Source: Chara braunii
Lineage: Eukaryota > Streptophyta > Charophyceae > Charales > Characeae
NCBI GenBank assembly: GCA_003427395.1
Contig: BFEA01000002.1
Coordinates: 1,753,591-1,789,365, forward strand
Direction of reading: 5' to 3'
DNA: 35,775 nucleotides
The notes under the pieces were generated by a model that was given only the letters and a program-made list of their open reading frames with translations, did no database searches and was not told the DNA's origin. A program made the position numbers and the translations under genes. Positions 1-10,300 of the stretch are shown here, piece after piece (position 1 is the first letter of the stretch; each line of letters begins with the position of its first letter).

Positions 1-96
1 ATTAGGATCATAGACACAAAGAATACTGACTATTTCAAGTTCCAACACATTAGGACCATAGACACAAAGAATACTGACTATTTCAAGTTCCAACAT
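1..96. repeat. 48-bp tandem duplication inside the LINE ORF
   Basis: Bases 1-48 and 49-96 are the same 48-bp unit with one or two differences (for example ATTAGGATCATAG versus ATTAGGACCATAG). The length is 16 codons, so the ORF stays open and the strand ending CVYGPN is repeated. The position at the sequence edge makes an assembly overlap artefact as likely as a real duplication. Confidence 0.85.
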
Positions 97-486
97 TGCC
101 AATATAAGCACCCACCTCCCATCCACTTTGTCCGCTTCCCAATAAACCGGTTCCACCTTGGAATCCGGGGGAATCCATATTGCCACTCCCGCACTCCCAG
201 GGCGAGGGGCATGCGCTCTGAATGAAGTGTGGGACCAAATCTCCTTGTGACAATGGTTATGAAGGTCCGAATCTGTGAGGTGAGTTTCTTGTATACATAT
301 CACGTCAGGCCACTCCTTCCTACCAACTCCCTTTAACTGGTCATAGATAGCTCTTTTCTTTTCGAACTTAGTCGAAGCAAGACCATTAACATTCATAGAT
401 CTGATGTCTAGATCTGCATTTCTTCTTATTGAATTCCAAGACTTGTCTTTATTGTATAATGCGTCAATTATTCTACAGTTCTCCAT
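1..486 (-). CDS. LINE (non-LTR retrotransposon) ORF2, N-terminal endonuclease part, runs off the window
   Basis: An uninterrupted minus-strand frame of 162 codons starts at ATG 486-484, follows an in-frame TAG at 519-517, and is still open at base 1. It resembles the apurinic-type endonuclease (EEP family) that opens plant LINE ORF2. The segment SMNVNGLAS carries the conserved Asn, and PDVICIQETHL carries the metal-binding Glu of the first catalytic motif. A CVYGPN strand motif follows further on. The endonuclease nicks target DNA to prime reverse transcription. The RT domain would lie outside the window. An internal ATG at 396 is an alternative start, but the frame upstream of it is also open. 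A 48-bp in-frame tandem duplication lies at the window edge. It abuts a truncated gypsy gag, so one element probably inserted into or replaced part of the other. Confidence 0.8.
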   Translation of the reverse strand, partial: MENCRIIDALYNKDKSWNSIRRNADLDIRSMNVNGLASTKFEKKRAIYDQLKGVGRKEWPDVICIQETHLTDSDLHNHCHKEIWSHTSFRAHAPRPGSAGVAIWIPPDSKVEPVYWEADKVDGRWVLILAMLELEIVSILCVYGPNVLELEIVSILCVYDPN

Positions 487-549
487 ATAATTATAATTAA
501 AAACACTATGCAGAATCTAGGGCTAGGAGAATGAAAGCTTAGGACCATC

Positions 550-1102
550 TCTGCCATTGGCCAGAATCCAACAGCCTATAGAACCTACTGCCGCACTGCG
601 ATATTTAGTGATGGATTCGAGGGGCTTCTGAACTCGATCTTCAATCATGAAGACGGCCTATTCAGGGTGGATATAGTCAAATCGGCTTAGGAAGTTTCTC
701 TCGAAGGTCGGGAGATCTATCCAAGCGTAAGTATTGAACCAATGGTGTGCATCCCCTCCCAACCGGGTGGGGATGTTGATCTGAGCTTTGTCATTGTTGT
801 ATTGCTGCGCTCGCAGCGTGGCTAGCCATGCTCCGACTAGATGATGGCCAGGATTGAAAATGTACAGATCGGGCGGGGTCGCAGGTGCGCGAGCTAGAGG
901 ATTATGACCTCCTCCTTGCAGCGCATTGGCGTTTGGTGCTTGATTAGGGTTCATATTGGCGGCTCGTCGACCTGCCGATCTGCTCCTAGTTACTATAGGG
1001 TCGCGACGTGGCACGTTCCTCTGCCTAGAACGCCCTCCATTTTTTTGCCAGATCATTCCTTGTATCCTACCTGATTGACAATCCCTAGGCCTGCCACGTG
1101 TC
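550..1102 (-). pseudogene. Ty3/gypsy copy A: gag remnant
   Basis: The minus-strand frame 1122-658 (154 codons) matches the retrotransposon gag (capsid-like) family in its second half, where HHWFNTYAWIDLPTFERNF leads to an FLSRFD motif. Copy B has the parallel segment DWFRRHRWVDWDTFKRAF at about 20.7 kb. The first ~55 codons overlap the primer site and leader and are unlikely to be translated; the Met before NPNQAPN is a better start. A TAG at 660-658 interrupts the frame, and gag-like residues continue for about 20 codons beyond it before similarity ends near 590. No nucleocapsid or pol follows, because the LINE at 1-520 takes its place. The fragment is non-functional. Confidence 0.7.
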
Positions 1103-1115
1103 GGCTCCGATACCA
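1103..1115 (-). other. Primer-binding site, copy A
   Basis: The minus strand reads TGGTATCGGAGCC. Plant LTR elements commonly use TGGTATCAGAGCC, complementary to the 3' end of initiator Met-tRNA; one base differs here. It sits exactly between the gag leader and the LTR, and the same 13-mer occurs at the matching place in copy B (21012-21024). Confidence 0.75.
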
Positions 1116-2422
1116 ACCTCACGCCCGCGCAACTTCCTGATCGGAGTGTGAGTAGGCCTGGAAGTGCGAAAGGGGGTGTGCCAAGGATTTTAGGAAAGTG
1201 GGGGTGGAGTCTCAGGTCGGAACTGAGATCTCATGTGGCAAGTTTCAGGGAAACGAATGTAGGAGAGTAGATGCAGATTGGAGTCTTGTTTTGTGCTTCG
1301 GGAAGCGGAGTTACCGCCTCTGTTGGTTTCGTCGTCAGGGTCGGGCTTGTAGGTGGTGCACCGTCGGGACGCTATGGCTATCCAGCTGGCTCAACCTGGC
1401 TGGTCACCTGCCGACGTCGAACGTCGTAAGTCTCTGAATCCAGCGCGGCCGGCCACAATCGAAGGTTGTGCGCCCGTTGTTCTTCCTCCGAGTGAGTTCA
1501 CCGGATGAAGCCGGAGACTCGGTACTGGTGGTCCTGCAGACACTCCGAGCACGGGGGTTGAGGCCAGTAAGGAGTGATTGCACGTCAGGGGAGGATGGTT
1601 AGGGAGTGATAGGGTAGGATGTGGTGATAGGGAGGGAATTCAGTCCCTCGGATAATGATTCCGGGTTCCCTGATGACGTGACATGTGTATGGGCTAGGGC
1701 AGCTGGGAACATGGGGGATACGTCCCAAGGCCTGATCAATGTCCCACTCGCAAACACGTCACGAGAAATTTGGGGGTTCCGCCCTTGATCGCGCTGACAA
1801 GCAAGAGCGTTCCCAATATTCCCGGAATTCCCGATCCCTCAAACACTTGCAGTCAGTGATACGAAAGGGGATTTCTGTATTCATATTGTAGGATGGGCAG
1901 AAATCCGAACATTCGGGAGGTAGGCCGAGTACACGTTTTGCAGACACGCGTGTAAGTAGCGACCTTCCTCGGTTGGGCTTACACGTGCGTGCACAAGACC
2001 TGTTCATCGGTTGGGTGGGATAATGACCAGCAACTCTTACTGATACGCACGGGCTTGTTATCCCAAAGGCGGGCAATCCTGTCGTGAGGCTGACATCTAA
2101 TCGCCTAACATGCTCATCTAGTCATATACCCAGGCATGAAATATTCATGCATACAGCTCCAAACATGCATACTCAAAAGAAGTTGATCAATTCTTTGGCC
2201 ATTGGTTAGGGGATCACACAAAATTCAATCACAGATGACCAACCAATCGGATTTCCCATCAAAAAAAAGAGAAGGGAAGTCGGGGAGACAATCACACATC
2301 AGACTTTGAGAAGAAACAAAGAAACGATCCGAGATGTCGATCCAAAAAAAAGGACAACGACGACTTGCGCCGAATACCAAAATTGCTCAGAAGGATAGAA
2401 GAGAAACACCATCACAATACAT

Positions 2423-2426
<4 letters not shown>

Positions 2427-2506
<80 letters not shown>

Positions 2507-2507
2507 N

Positions 2508-2598
<91 letters not shown>

Positions 2599-2599
2599 C
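2427..2599. repeat. Expanded (TC)n-(TG)n microsatellite with an N
   Basis: (TC)n runs from 2427 to 2585 and passes directly into (GT)n to 2599. The N at 2507 replaces a T without changing the phase, so it is either an ambiguous base or a collapsed gap. The solo LTR copy has only a short TC run at the equivalent place (27593-27616), so the tract grew from an LTR-borne seed. All Ser-Leu and Arg-Glu reading frames here are products of the repeat. Confidence 0.95.
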
Positions 2600-2848
2600 A
2601 ACATCCCGATGTGGGCAGCTCTTCGCCGTGCATCCACACAGAGTTGTCACCCCGCTTGGTCCGAGCATGCAAGCCAAGTTCGCCCGTGCGCCACAGTCCA
2701 TCGCGACCCCATGTCAACCCCGCATACCCAGCACCAGCTCGTTGGATCGGCCAGCTCCCTACTGACCTTCCAATTCTTGCTCGTTAGCCGATCCTCTCGA
2801 CCGCGCTAACTCCAAAATGCTTAGAGAGCGAGTTAATCGCGCTTGCGA

Positions 2849-2857
2849 AATTTATAG
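2849..2857 (-). promoter_or_regulatory. TATA box of LTR copy A
   Basis: The minus strand reads GCTATAAATT. The element and its flank (TTAATCGCGC on one side, GCATGCATGC on the other) are conserved at 27871-27879 and partly at 23269-23277. This marks the likely U3 promoter of the LTR family. Confidence 0.6.
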
Positions 2858-3170
2858 CATGCATGCCTGCGCGAGATACCCGGGGTTGTGTCTGAGTGGG
2901 AAGGAAGGAGGAGGAAAGAAGTGCTTACGACAGCATGACCAGGCCGCGACGTGGGGGACGTACCCTCACTCCACACATAGATCCGGTCACGCAAGCGTTC
3001 AGGCCAATAGAACAGGGGGAGAAGTACGCAAGCGCAGGGGCGCCACAAAAGATATCAAGAACGAGGGGATTACGGTTCCAATCACGCCCGCCAAAACAAA
3101 AATTACAGTTACACGCAGGATTAAGGCACGGAGAAGTCAGAGCACAGATCCTGTTGCGGCAAGGCGTGCA

Positions 3171-3280
3171 CAAGTAAGAAGCGCGGTGCAGCAGAAATTG
3201 AGATGCACCCAAATTCCTAATCTAACAAGTAAGAAGCGCGGTGCAGCAGAAATTGAGATGCACCCAAATTCCTAATCTAA
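3171..3280. repeat. 55-bp perfect tandem duplication in LTR A
   Basis: The unit starting CAAGTAAGAAGCGCGG at 3171 is repeated without visible change at 3226. It is not duplicated in the other two LTR copies, so it is recent or an assembly effect. Confidence 0.85.
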
Positions 3281-3732
3281 GTCCTAATTGTAAAACGAAA
3301 TTCCGAACGAAGCAAATTTCGAGAGTCCACGGGGGCTCGACATCAGTTGAAAATTCAAAAAGATTTTCCCACGCAATGATCGCGCCAAAATTCCCATTCC
3401 TCACAGCAGAACAAGAAAGAAGCTATGGCAACAGTTACCTTTCCCGCTCGCTAAGGCGCGATCAACTACCAACCGTTGTGGGACTATCCCGGCCTCCATT
3501 CTGAAAAACAAGAAAAGCAGGGGCACCCATGCAATCCAACGGGCCATCCCGATTCAACCCCCGAAGTAGCCTTGTGCAGAAAGTCGCGCGGTCGCAGAAA
3601 GTGGTTCGTCACATACTGCCATCTACCCAGCTGCTGCTGGTCCTTCAGAACAGAGCATCATAACATTGAGCAGCAGACATCCGGCCCGGGGTGGGTGTAT
3701 CGCCGCCATTAGGCTGGAGGTAAAAGAACTTA

Positions 3733-4302
3733 GGGCATACTCACACGAGGACCAAAAGACCCTAAATCCCAAAATTTGAGTCAGTTTTCAGGTCACACTG
3801 GAGAGACCCGCTACCCAAATGCCTCAAACGGCAACCCTTTTGTCAGCGGCCTGCGGGGTCGCCGGAGGACCCTTTTATAACGTTTTTGAATTGAAGAAAA
3901 TCGTAGACGAAGAAGACAGCCCGCCAAACAACTGGAAGTGCGACCAGAAACATTTACGTTGTAGCGAAGGCCCACGCGTTATACTGGCGTGAAAAAAAAA
4001 CAAAAACAAATTCCATCTTTTTGTTTGGTCCTCGCCAGTGTGACCGGGCGCACTTGCCCTGAGTGCAAAGTGTCAGGGTATACTGGCGTGAAAAAAAATA
4101 AAATAAAATAAATCCATCTTTTTGTTTGGTCCTCGCCAGTGTGACCGGGCGCACTTGCCCTGAGTGCAAAGTGTCAGGGCCGCGGCTTCGTCCTTTCTGG
4201 ACGAAGTCCGCCCGTGTGACCACACGGGGACCAAATGCCTCAAAAAAACTGAACCAAATGCCTCGATGTTTTGAGACTTTTGGTCCCCATGTGAGTATGC
4301 CC
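3733..4302. mobile_element. Tourist-like (PIF/Harbinger-type) MITE, 570 bp
   Basis: The left end GGGCATACTCACACG and the inverted right end (GGGCATACTCACATG on minus) form terminal inverted repeats of about 25 bp that extend through GGACCAAAAG. Both ends are flanked by TTA (3730-3732 and 4303-4305), the usual 3-bp target duplication of PIF/Harbinger elements. There is no transposase, so it is non-autonomous. Inside are subterminal 'AAATGCCTC' repeats and a 99-bp tandem duplication. Confidence 0.75.
3980..4179. repeat. 99-bp tandem duplication inside the MITE
   Basis: Two units starting ATACTGGCGTGAAAA at 3981 and 4080 share the block through 'GTGACCGGGCGCACTTGCCC'. They differ mainly in the A-rich stretch. 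Short ORFs crossing it are by-products. Confidence 0.85.
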
Positions 4303-4499
4303 TTAGCTTCAGCTGAGCATTCACAAGTACTAACCTATATCTATCGGTATTCCCTCTTTCCCTGGTGCCTTTGCATAACAGAACAGCCTCTACCACAGGG
4401 CCGTGTATGAACCCGTAAGTCCAGCAATCCAGGGTGAGAAGGAGATTCTGCCCCGTAAATAGAGGGAGGTAATCTTGTCCTTGAGAGCTCAGGTGTTGT

Positions 4500-4934
4500 T
4501 CAGCCTAACTCGGGCTTTCCTGTGGCCGTGCCGTGATTGTGACAGTTTGCTGTGATAGTATGTCCGATTCGTTCCTTCACCATGTGAATCTGCTGACAAA
4601 GTGGAGTTGCTTCACCGCTGAAGACTTGCATTCCTGGCCGGCCAAATTACTTCCATTAGCACCCCGCTACATACCAATGCCACATAACCCCACGGTGACC
4701 CTTGCTATACTTGTATTCGCCACGAAACATGCCCATCAACATCCAGTTATCTGTCCACTCGAAGGCGCTTTCTGTAATGGGCTGCCAATGTTTCTTCCAC
4801 CATTCCACTAGTTCGGCAGCCAGCGGACAGAATAACCAGAGGTGGACGGAAGACTCCCATCGCCTGTTACAGCAAAGGCAAACTGGGGGAAGTTCCATTC
4901 CCTTAGAAGCTATCACTGAGCAGCCTGAGCTCAT
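4500..4934 (-). pseudogene. LINE remnant: RT zinc-binding (zf-RVT) domain
   Basis: The minus-strand frame 4934-4656 contains VCLCCNRRWESSVHLWLFC. This is the C-x2-C ... ES-x-x-HL-x4-C pattern of the zinc-binding domain after the RT domain in plant LINEs, followed by a Trp-rich segment (EWWKKHW). The frame stops at 4656, but similar-looking sequence continues with stops to about 4500. EN and RT are absent, so this is a fragment. Its upstream side is cut by another LINE tail whose poly(A) ends at 4948. Confidence 0.65.
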
Positions 4935-4947
4935 ATACCTTCATCTC

Positions 4948-5290
4948 TTTTTTTTTTTGGTGGGGGGATCGTCAGGAAATTCCTTGAATTTCCTTCAGTC
5001 TCTGGGTGACAGGAGCGTGCCAGTGACTGAGGCATCCAAAAGTGAGGGCTCCTTTCTATCAGTCGGGAGCAGCACCTGCTGGAAACTGGCTCCAGCATCC
5101 TTTACGGTAGCACAATAGAGTTATGATGAAGCATACATTGTGAATGAGACCTCGAGATCTACAGGCCTTCCAATTGGCGATCCAACTGTAAGCGCGCTAC
5201 TTTCTCCCACAGGTGGCGGGACACTCTCAGAGAAATGAACCCAACGAAAAAAATTGCCTCATACTGCTTCCATTTCCTACATAGAAAGTT
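4948..5290 (-). mobile_element. LINE 3' tail with poly(A)
   Basis: On the minus strand this segment ends in A11 (T tract at 4948-4958). The part at 5056-5118 (GCTGG...CAGCAGGTGC...CTCCCGA) matches the tail of the LINE at 10380-10450, so both belong to one family. It has inserted next to, or into, the zf-RVT fragment at 4934. Most of the element is missing, as usual for 5'-truncated LINEs. Confidence 0.55.
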
Positions 5291-5850
5291 GACGCAACCT
5301 ATGAGACTTTCGGCGGGAACTGTATGTCTTTGAGTGTCCGTTTAGGGGGCTTGTTCTGTTTTTTTTTTTTTTTTTTTGAAATCCCATGACTGTCTGCTGC
5401 GGTCCAAAACGGGTCTAAGTTTTCATGAGGGCCGGTGGATGAAGGCGATCGAGGGCAGGGGGACGTGCAGAGTGGCGCACGTACCGAATTGTTCACAGTG
5501 CGCCACCAAATGAGAGACCACGCCCACGGGGCGTGGCACACAGGGGGCAAATATCTCGAAGCGCCCACCGTTGGATAGTAAGAAAGTGTCGTTTTGTTTT
5601 GTTTGTTTAATTTTCTCTATGTCAGTTTGACTTTTTCTTGTCGTTGTCTGTATTGTATTGCTTTTTTTTTCTCTTTTTTTTCCCTCTTTCTTTTCTTTCT
5701 TTCTTCGTTTTCTGTGGGTCTTGGTGAGTAGTGGAGCCAGGTCGTTTTGATTTGGTCCTCGCTCGAAAAAAAACAAACAAAAAAAGACAAAACAAAAGTG
5801 GCGGCGTACCTTCCAATTCTCTAGCGCAAGATTCAGGCCAGCACCACACC
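5291..5850. other. No gene recognised
   Basis: This stretch contains a T tract at about 5359-5377, a T/C-rich run at 5580-5720 and an A-rich run at 5765-5795. ORFs here encode Lys-rich or Phe-rich low complexity. A TA-free inverted motif around 'CCACGCCCACGGGGCGTGG' at 5520 is a local palindrome. Nothing else is supported. Confidence 0.5.
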
Positions 5851-5945
5851 ACTCTCCAAATGTGCAAAAAGAGAACGAACTTCCCGCTAGAACATGGCTG
5901 GATGCACCAGCCACTTTTTCGTCTTTTTCACATTTCGCACGGGGC

Positions 5946-6097
5946 ATCTTGCCATGTTCTAGGGGAAGATTCATTCTCATTTTGCAGATTTGGTGAGCAG
6001 TGGGAGCGAGGGGCGAAGTCCAGACTTTGGACCTCGCTCGCACTGCTCACGAAATCTGCAAAATGAGAATGAATCTTCCGCTAAAACATGGCAAGAT
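5946..6097. mobile_element. Two facing ends of a foldback MITE family
   Basis: Arm 5946-6011 and arm 6032-6097 are inverted repeats of about 66 bp separated by 20 bp. Their inner tips (GAGCGAGG and CCTCGCTC) are the same CCTCGC-type terminus found in the MITEs at 24-29.8 kb. The arms carry the box GCAAAATGAGAATGAA followed by TCTTCCGCTAAAACATGG. Related boxes occur at about 5862, 29355, 29560 and 29650. The simplest reading is two adjacent copies in opposite orientation. Confidence 0.6.
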
Positions 6098-6144
6098 ACC
6101 CGGCAGGCCTCACTGAGATAGACCAGTCGGTTCTCTCTCTCTTT

Positions 6145-6178
6145 CACACACACACAACACACACACACACACACACAG
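6145..6178. repeat. (CA)n microsatellite
   Basis: An imperfect CA run. Confidence 0.9.
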
Positions 6179-6184
6179 ACACGC

Positions 6185-7230
6185 AGACACGTCAAAGTAC
6201 GACAAAGTGCCAAGGGTATCTGGCCTGGTTCTTGCAAGTGACAGACAATGAGTTTTTACTTGAAATTTGAGTGCACCGCGCGAGTCGTGGCTGACACTGG
6301 CTGTATTCTTCGTGAAGTTGACTACATGTTTGAATAAAAGTAGAGAGTGTGTGGGCGCGGAGTTTGAAGGCGCGTGTGATTTTTCTTCCTATTGATGATT
6401 GTAAAGCCAGCCCAGATACCAACCAACTTCTGTGTTCGGTTAAATTAGGATTAAGCGAGTCTTTATTTTAGTCGTTACGTTTGACCATGACAACGCGTAT
6501 GTGCATGCGGAGGCGGCTTTTGGCGTGACAAAGGTCGGGCAACCCACCAGCAAGGCGGTAGAAATGGCCACGAGAGAAGGGTTTAATTTTTGTGGAGGCA
6601 AGCATCAATGGCAGTGCGGCATTTGTGTGATAAATGGCGTGTGTGGGGGAGTAGAACACGGGCCAGGCCTCTGAGCGGTAGATGAGGAACCTTGGCGAGA
6701 GTGGGTCTGACCGGTAGACGAAGATGTGGCCTTGGAGTGTTTCGGTAAGCCCACGCGCAAAACAATACCGTTTATCATGGTTTATGTGGACTTGTGCGGC
6801 TGCTAATGCCAGTGTTGGGCATAGTGTTATTGGTTGTGATGTCAGACTTTCATTTGGAAAATTCAGGGAACAAAGCCAGCAGTTAGCAACAAGGAAGCGA
6901 AGGAGCGAGGGAGCAGCATGCCAAGATCCAAGGGGTTGAGGCCCGAGAGGGCTTGGCGAGGCTGTACTCTCTTGATTTTGTCGTCGGCTTTGACCGTGGG
7001 CCCGACTAACGGAGTCCAGGAGGTGCCGGGTGTCCCCACCCTTTCCTTGCATTCGTTTGAAAATTGTTTCCAGTTTTGTTTTATTGTGTTCTCGTGTTGC
7101 TTTTCTTAGGGCCGGTACCAGTTCCGTACCGGCATGGAACCAACTGGCCTAGCCCAGCTTGTGCGCCCATGAACTGTTGAGACACATATCTGATATTGGA
7201 TCTAATCCTGTACAGTCCCATTATGGGACT
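6185..7230. other. No recognised gene; one long unassigned ORF
   Basis: A minus-strand frame of 194 codons (7052-6468) is the longest here. I do not recognise it. It has no clear domain, membrane segment or biased composition, and no poly(A) or element end nearby that explains it. It could be a chance frame, a decayed element or an exon. A perfect 8-bp stem around a 7-nt loop (GCCGGTAC/GTACCGGC) lies at 7111-7133. Confidence 0.3.
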
Positions 7231-7237
7231 TCCGTTC

Positions 7238-7310
7238 GTCCTTCGGGACACGTTAAAATTGAAACCATACAGGGTAGACTAGCATGGCCTTGTGTACGCA
7301 CGACTTCCGT
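7238..7310 (+). pseudogene. U6 snRNA-like sequence (plus strand)
   Basis: From GTCCTTCGGGACA through TTAAAATTG and CCATACAGGGTAGAC to TAGCATGGCC, this follows U6 snRNA in order: the 5' hairpin, the region before ACAGAGA, and the AGC-containing stem. The ACAGAGA box reads ACAGGGT and the 3' third is diverged. There is no T-run terminator and no poly(A). U6 forms the catalytic core of the spliceosome, but this copy is degenerate. Confidence 0.6.
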
Positions 7311-10300
7311 ACGACAGCCGTCTCCTTGCTCTTGAGAGGGGCAGGCCACGGCAAAAAGAGAGTTGAGAGCTCTGGTAGTGCAGCCTGTGAAGGGTTGAAG
7401 TGGGGAAAGTACGTACCTGGCCAAGGCATGAGATCCGGTGCACTGCCCACCAACCTCTATCTACTGTAAAAGCCTTGAAGTGAGATTGCTCTGGTGGGAC
7501 CCAATCGCCCGCTGGGGACCCGATAAATGGTGAACGATGCCTGAGGCAGTGCAAGGCCAGAGGAAACTCGCAGCTATACCGACGTGCAAATCATTCGTCG
7601 GAATTGGATATAGGGGCGGAAGACTGATTGAACCTTCAAGTGGCTGGTTTCCTCGAGGTTCTATTAGGACTATTAGTCGGAGTTGTCGAATTTACCGTGG
7701 GGACGATGGGACCGTGCGCAGCAAAAAGGAGGTTGAACCCAGGTGCAGATATGTGTCTGGTACACCGGAAGAAGCAGGGCAATGGTGAGAGAAGATGGGC
7801 GTCATGGGCATGGCAAAAATAGGTATGTTGCTCGTTCCTCAGTGTAGTTGAGTGAGTAAAGGAGCAATTCTGAGGGTTTTTGGTGTTGTTAGTTTAATGG
7901 CGGTGTCGGAATCGGAGTTAGCAGGGTCATTTGGCCAGAGAGTTCTGCATGAGCTCCGCGCGAAGCAGCCACGACGTTGTGAAGTGAAGTCTTGATCACC
8001 CGTTCCGTACCCAAGTCGGGCGTGGTGAAGGTCGCGTCTGAGGGGTTTGCCAACGATGGAATATGACGGGGGTGTTGGATTGACAGCAGGAGTGTGGGAG
8101 GGGCACAGAGCCATAGACGAGGTGGCCGTCTTCCTGCTCACCGTAATCGTCTTCATTGGGCATTTGTCGTCGTGGTCGCCACCGTCATCTGGTAGTCACG
8201 CTGCCCACCACGCTCATATGGGTTGTCGCCCTCATCATGCTAGCCGTACCGTTCAACAAGGTGTTCGTCTTCTTCATCACTGTGGTCACCGTTGTGATCC
8301 CCTTGTTCATCGTCGTGATCGCCTCTAATAGAGGGCCGATGTACCTAGACGGCTTTTAGAGGGAGATGTATTCTCACCATACCAGACAGTGGGTGCAACA
8401 GAGAAGACGTAAGGACGGAAACAACCTTAAACAGGAGTGTTGAAAGAAGCAAGGATGAGAGGTAGACAAACCAGAAGGAGCACTAAAGTTTAAAAAGAGA
8501 AAGTGGCGAGGATCTCTACAAGAAGGGAAGAGGCTGAATCCGGGCGCGAAAACACGCCATGTGCATTTCGTTTTAAACAACAACTGAAGATCCACTCTCA
8601 TTTTGCGCTGGGTGAGTGGAGCCGCAGGCGCAACAGTAGGCCGCTCGATTAGTGAATATATCTTCCCACGTTTTAGCAGTAGGCCGCACGGCTTCTCCTA
8701 CCCGCTTCATCACCCGTCCTTTTTATCATTGTGTTTTTTTATGGTAGTTGTCTCCTTCGTCTGATCGATGCTGATCAAGCTGAGGTTTGAGGTCTGGGTG
8801 CGAGTTTGGTGGTTACTTACGGGATGAAGTGAGAAACTTCAAGAAGACTAATGCGTACCTACCAGGACATGGCGCATCCTGGGTATGGCATTGTGAAGTG
8901 AGAATACGTACCTGCTGACAGCCCAAAATGAATTTTCCTGATTCCTAGCAGAAGATTAAGTCTCGTCTCATGCATTTGGTGGGTAGTGGGCCATAGCTGC
9001 ACACTCCATTACTAAAACCTTTATCTGGTTTCGACTGGCCTGTCCGGCCGGAGTGAAGGACATTGACAGGTGGGGAGTTTGGTCGGAAGTAACACGTCTG
9101 TTAGCAGGTAACGTGGATGTTTAGGTGAGCTCGACGAGATCAGAAATCTTGTGTGAAGCAAAAAGTTGAAGCTCGTTTGATTTTGATTACCAGTGTGAAT
9201 ACATACCGTGAGGGCGTATACGTGGCCATGACGCTCCTGCATGGCACATATCTGCGTATACTTCGGTTGCTGCGAGCTGATATTGAGTTGTGGTGCTGAT
9301 TTTGTTGTTAGCAGCATTGAAGTCGCTCCGTTGTGACCACAAAAATGCGACGGCCCTTGGAACAAGAGAACGGTTGTTAATGCTATACTGCCATGTAGTG
9401 CTGTTTGTTTTTGTTGAGCTATCGGGACTGCTGCCGTCCAACAGCCCACCGTCTTGCTTAGGGACTTATCTTAGAGATTCGGGGCAGCTGTTGTTTTTTG
9501 GGCGTTCCTGAGAAGCTTGATCCTTCGCCAAAGATTCTGACCTCCCCATCTTCGGACTTCGGTGTTACCTTTGTTATGAACTCCTATGTGCGCATCATTG
9601 TACAGGGAGTGTGGCGGTCCCGCGCGTCAGGAGATTGAGGTGGCAAGTGCTTGCGCAGGCAATCAAGAGAGCGGAGGTAGAAAGTTGTGTATGGTTGTGC
9701 GCGGCCGCCGAATATTGCTTGACACTACTGAGAGTAGCGCTGCGGTATCGTGAAGTTGTGCACAGCTGCTGCGAGACATTCTACATCATTGAGCATTGCT
9801 GAGATTCATTGCGTTGGGAGGTTTGTTTGTTGGGCAAAGACTTTACCGTTGAGCCTTGTTGTTGTGCACGGCTTGCTGAGCGTACCATGTCTTTGCTGAC
9901 TATTGGGACTTTCCGCCTGCGCTTTGAATAGAACACAGCGGTGTGCTCTATTCAAATGTTGCGTTTCTAGGTTACACAAGACTCTGAGGCGTTTCGGTCA
10001 AAGGTGAAAACACCGTGACTAGTGGGAATGGTTAGACTCGGCAAGAGGGTTACCATTGCAATTTAGAGGTTCGTCAGAGTGTCAATTGTTCTGCGTTTGG
10101 CTGCGGGTTGACCAATATAGTGCGTTCCGGCTGCCATTGCGGGGCCCTCAGGCGACTGAAGGTTTGAAGGCCCTCTCATGCGAGTTTGAGTGCACCTCCA
10201 TTGTATCTGAGAGGCTTAATGTTTCTTTTCCTGCCCTTCTTACTTACAGTCTAGTCTATTGATCAGAGAGGAAGGCCGAAGGCGGGGTTGCCACCCGTAA

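Larger units (their letters stand above)
1116..3613 (-). mobile_element. Ty3/gypsy copy A: 5' LTR, about 2.5 kb
   Basis: Three sequences in this window (1116-3613, 21025-24120, 26253-28664) share the same ordered blocks. The inner edge starts ACCTCACGCC and continues with 'CGGAGTG', 'GAAGTGCGAA' and 'GGTGTGCCAAGGATTT'. In the middle are the blocks around the TATA box and 'GTGGGGGACGTACC'. The outer edge ends GTTCGTCACA. This fixes the outer end of the LTR at 3613 on the plus strand (TGTGACGAAC reading 5' on minus). The orientation matches the primer site and gag to its left. Short ORFs inside the LTR are non-coding. A large TC microsatellite and a 55-bp duplication lie within it. Confidence 0.75.

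Noticed and set aside
2299-2787. Overlapping Ser-Leu and Arg-Glu reading frames
   Set aside because: They translate a TC/GA microsatellite on both strands in all phases; none has a non-repeat domain.
7405-7440. GTACGTACCTGG resembling the 5' end of U1 snRNA
   Set aside because: Similarity does not continue beyond TACCTGG; likely chance.
8047-8359. Possible membrane protein from the hydrophobic frame 8156-8359
   Set aside because: Short, no upstream support, and the opposite strand is equally biased (Asp/His/Glu-rich); not distinguishable from chance.
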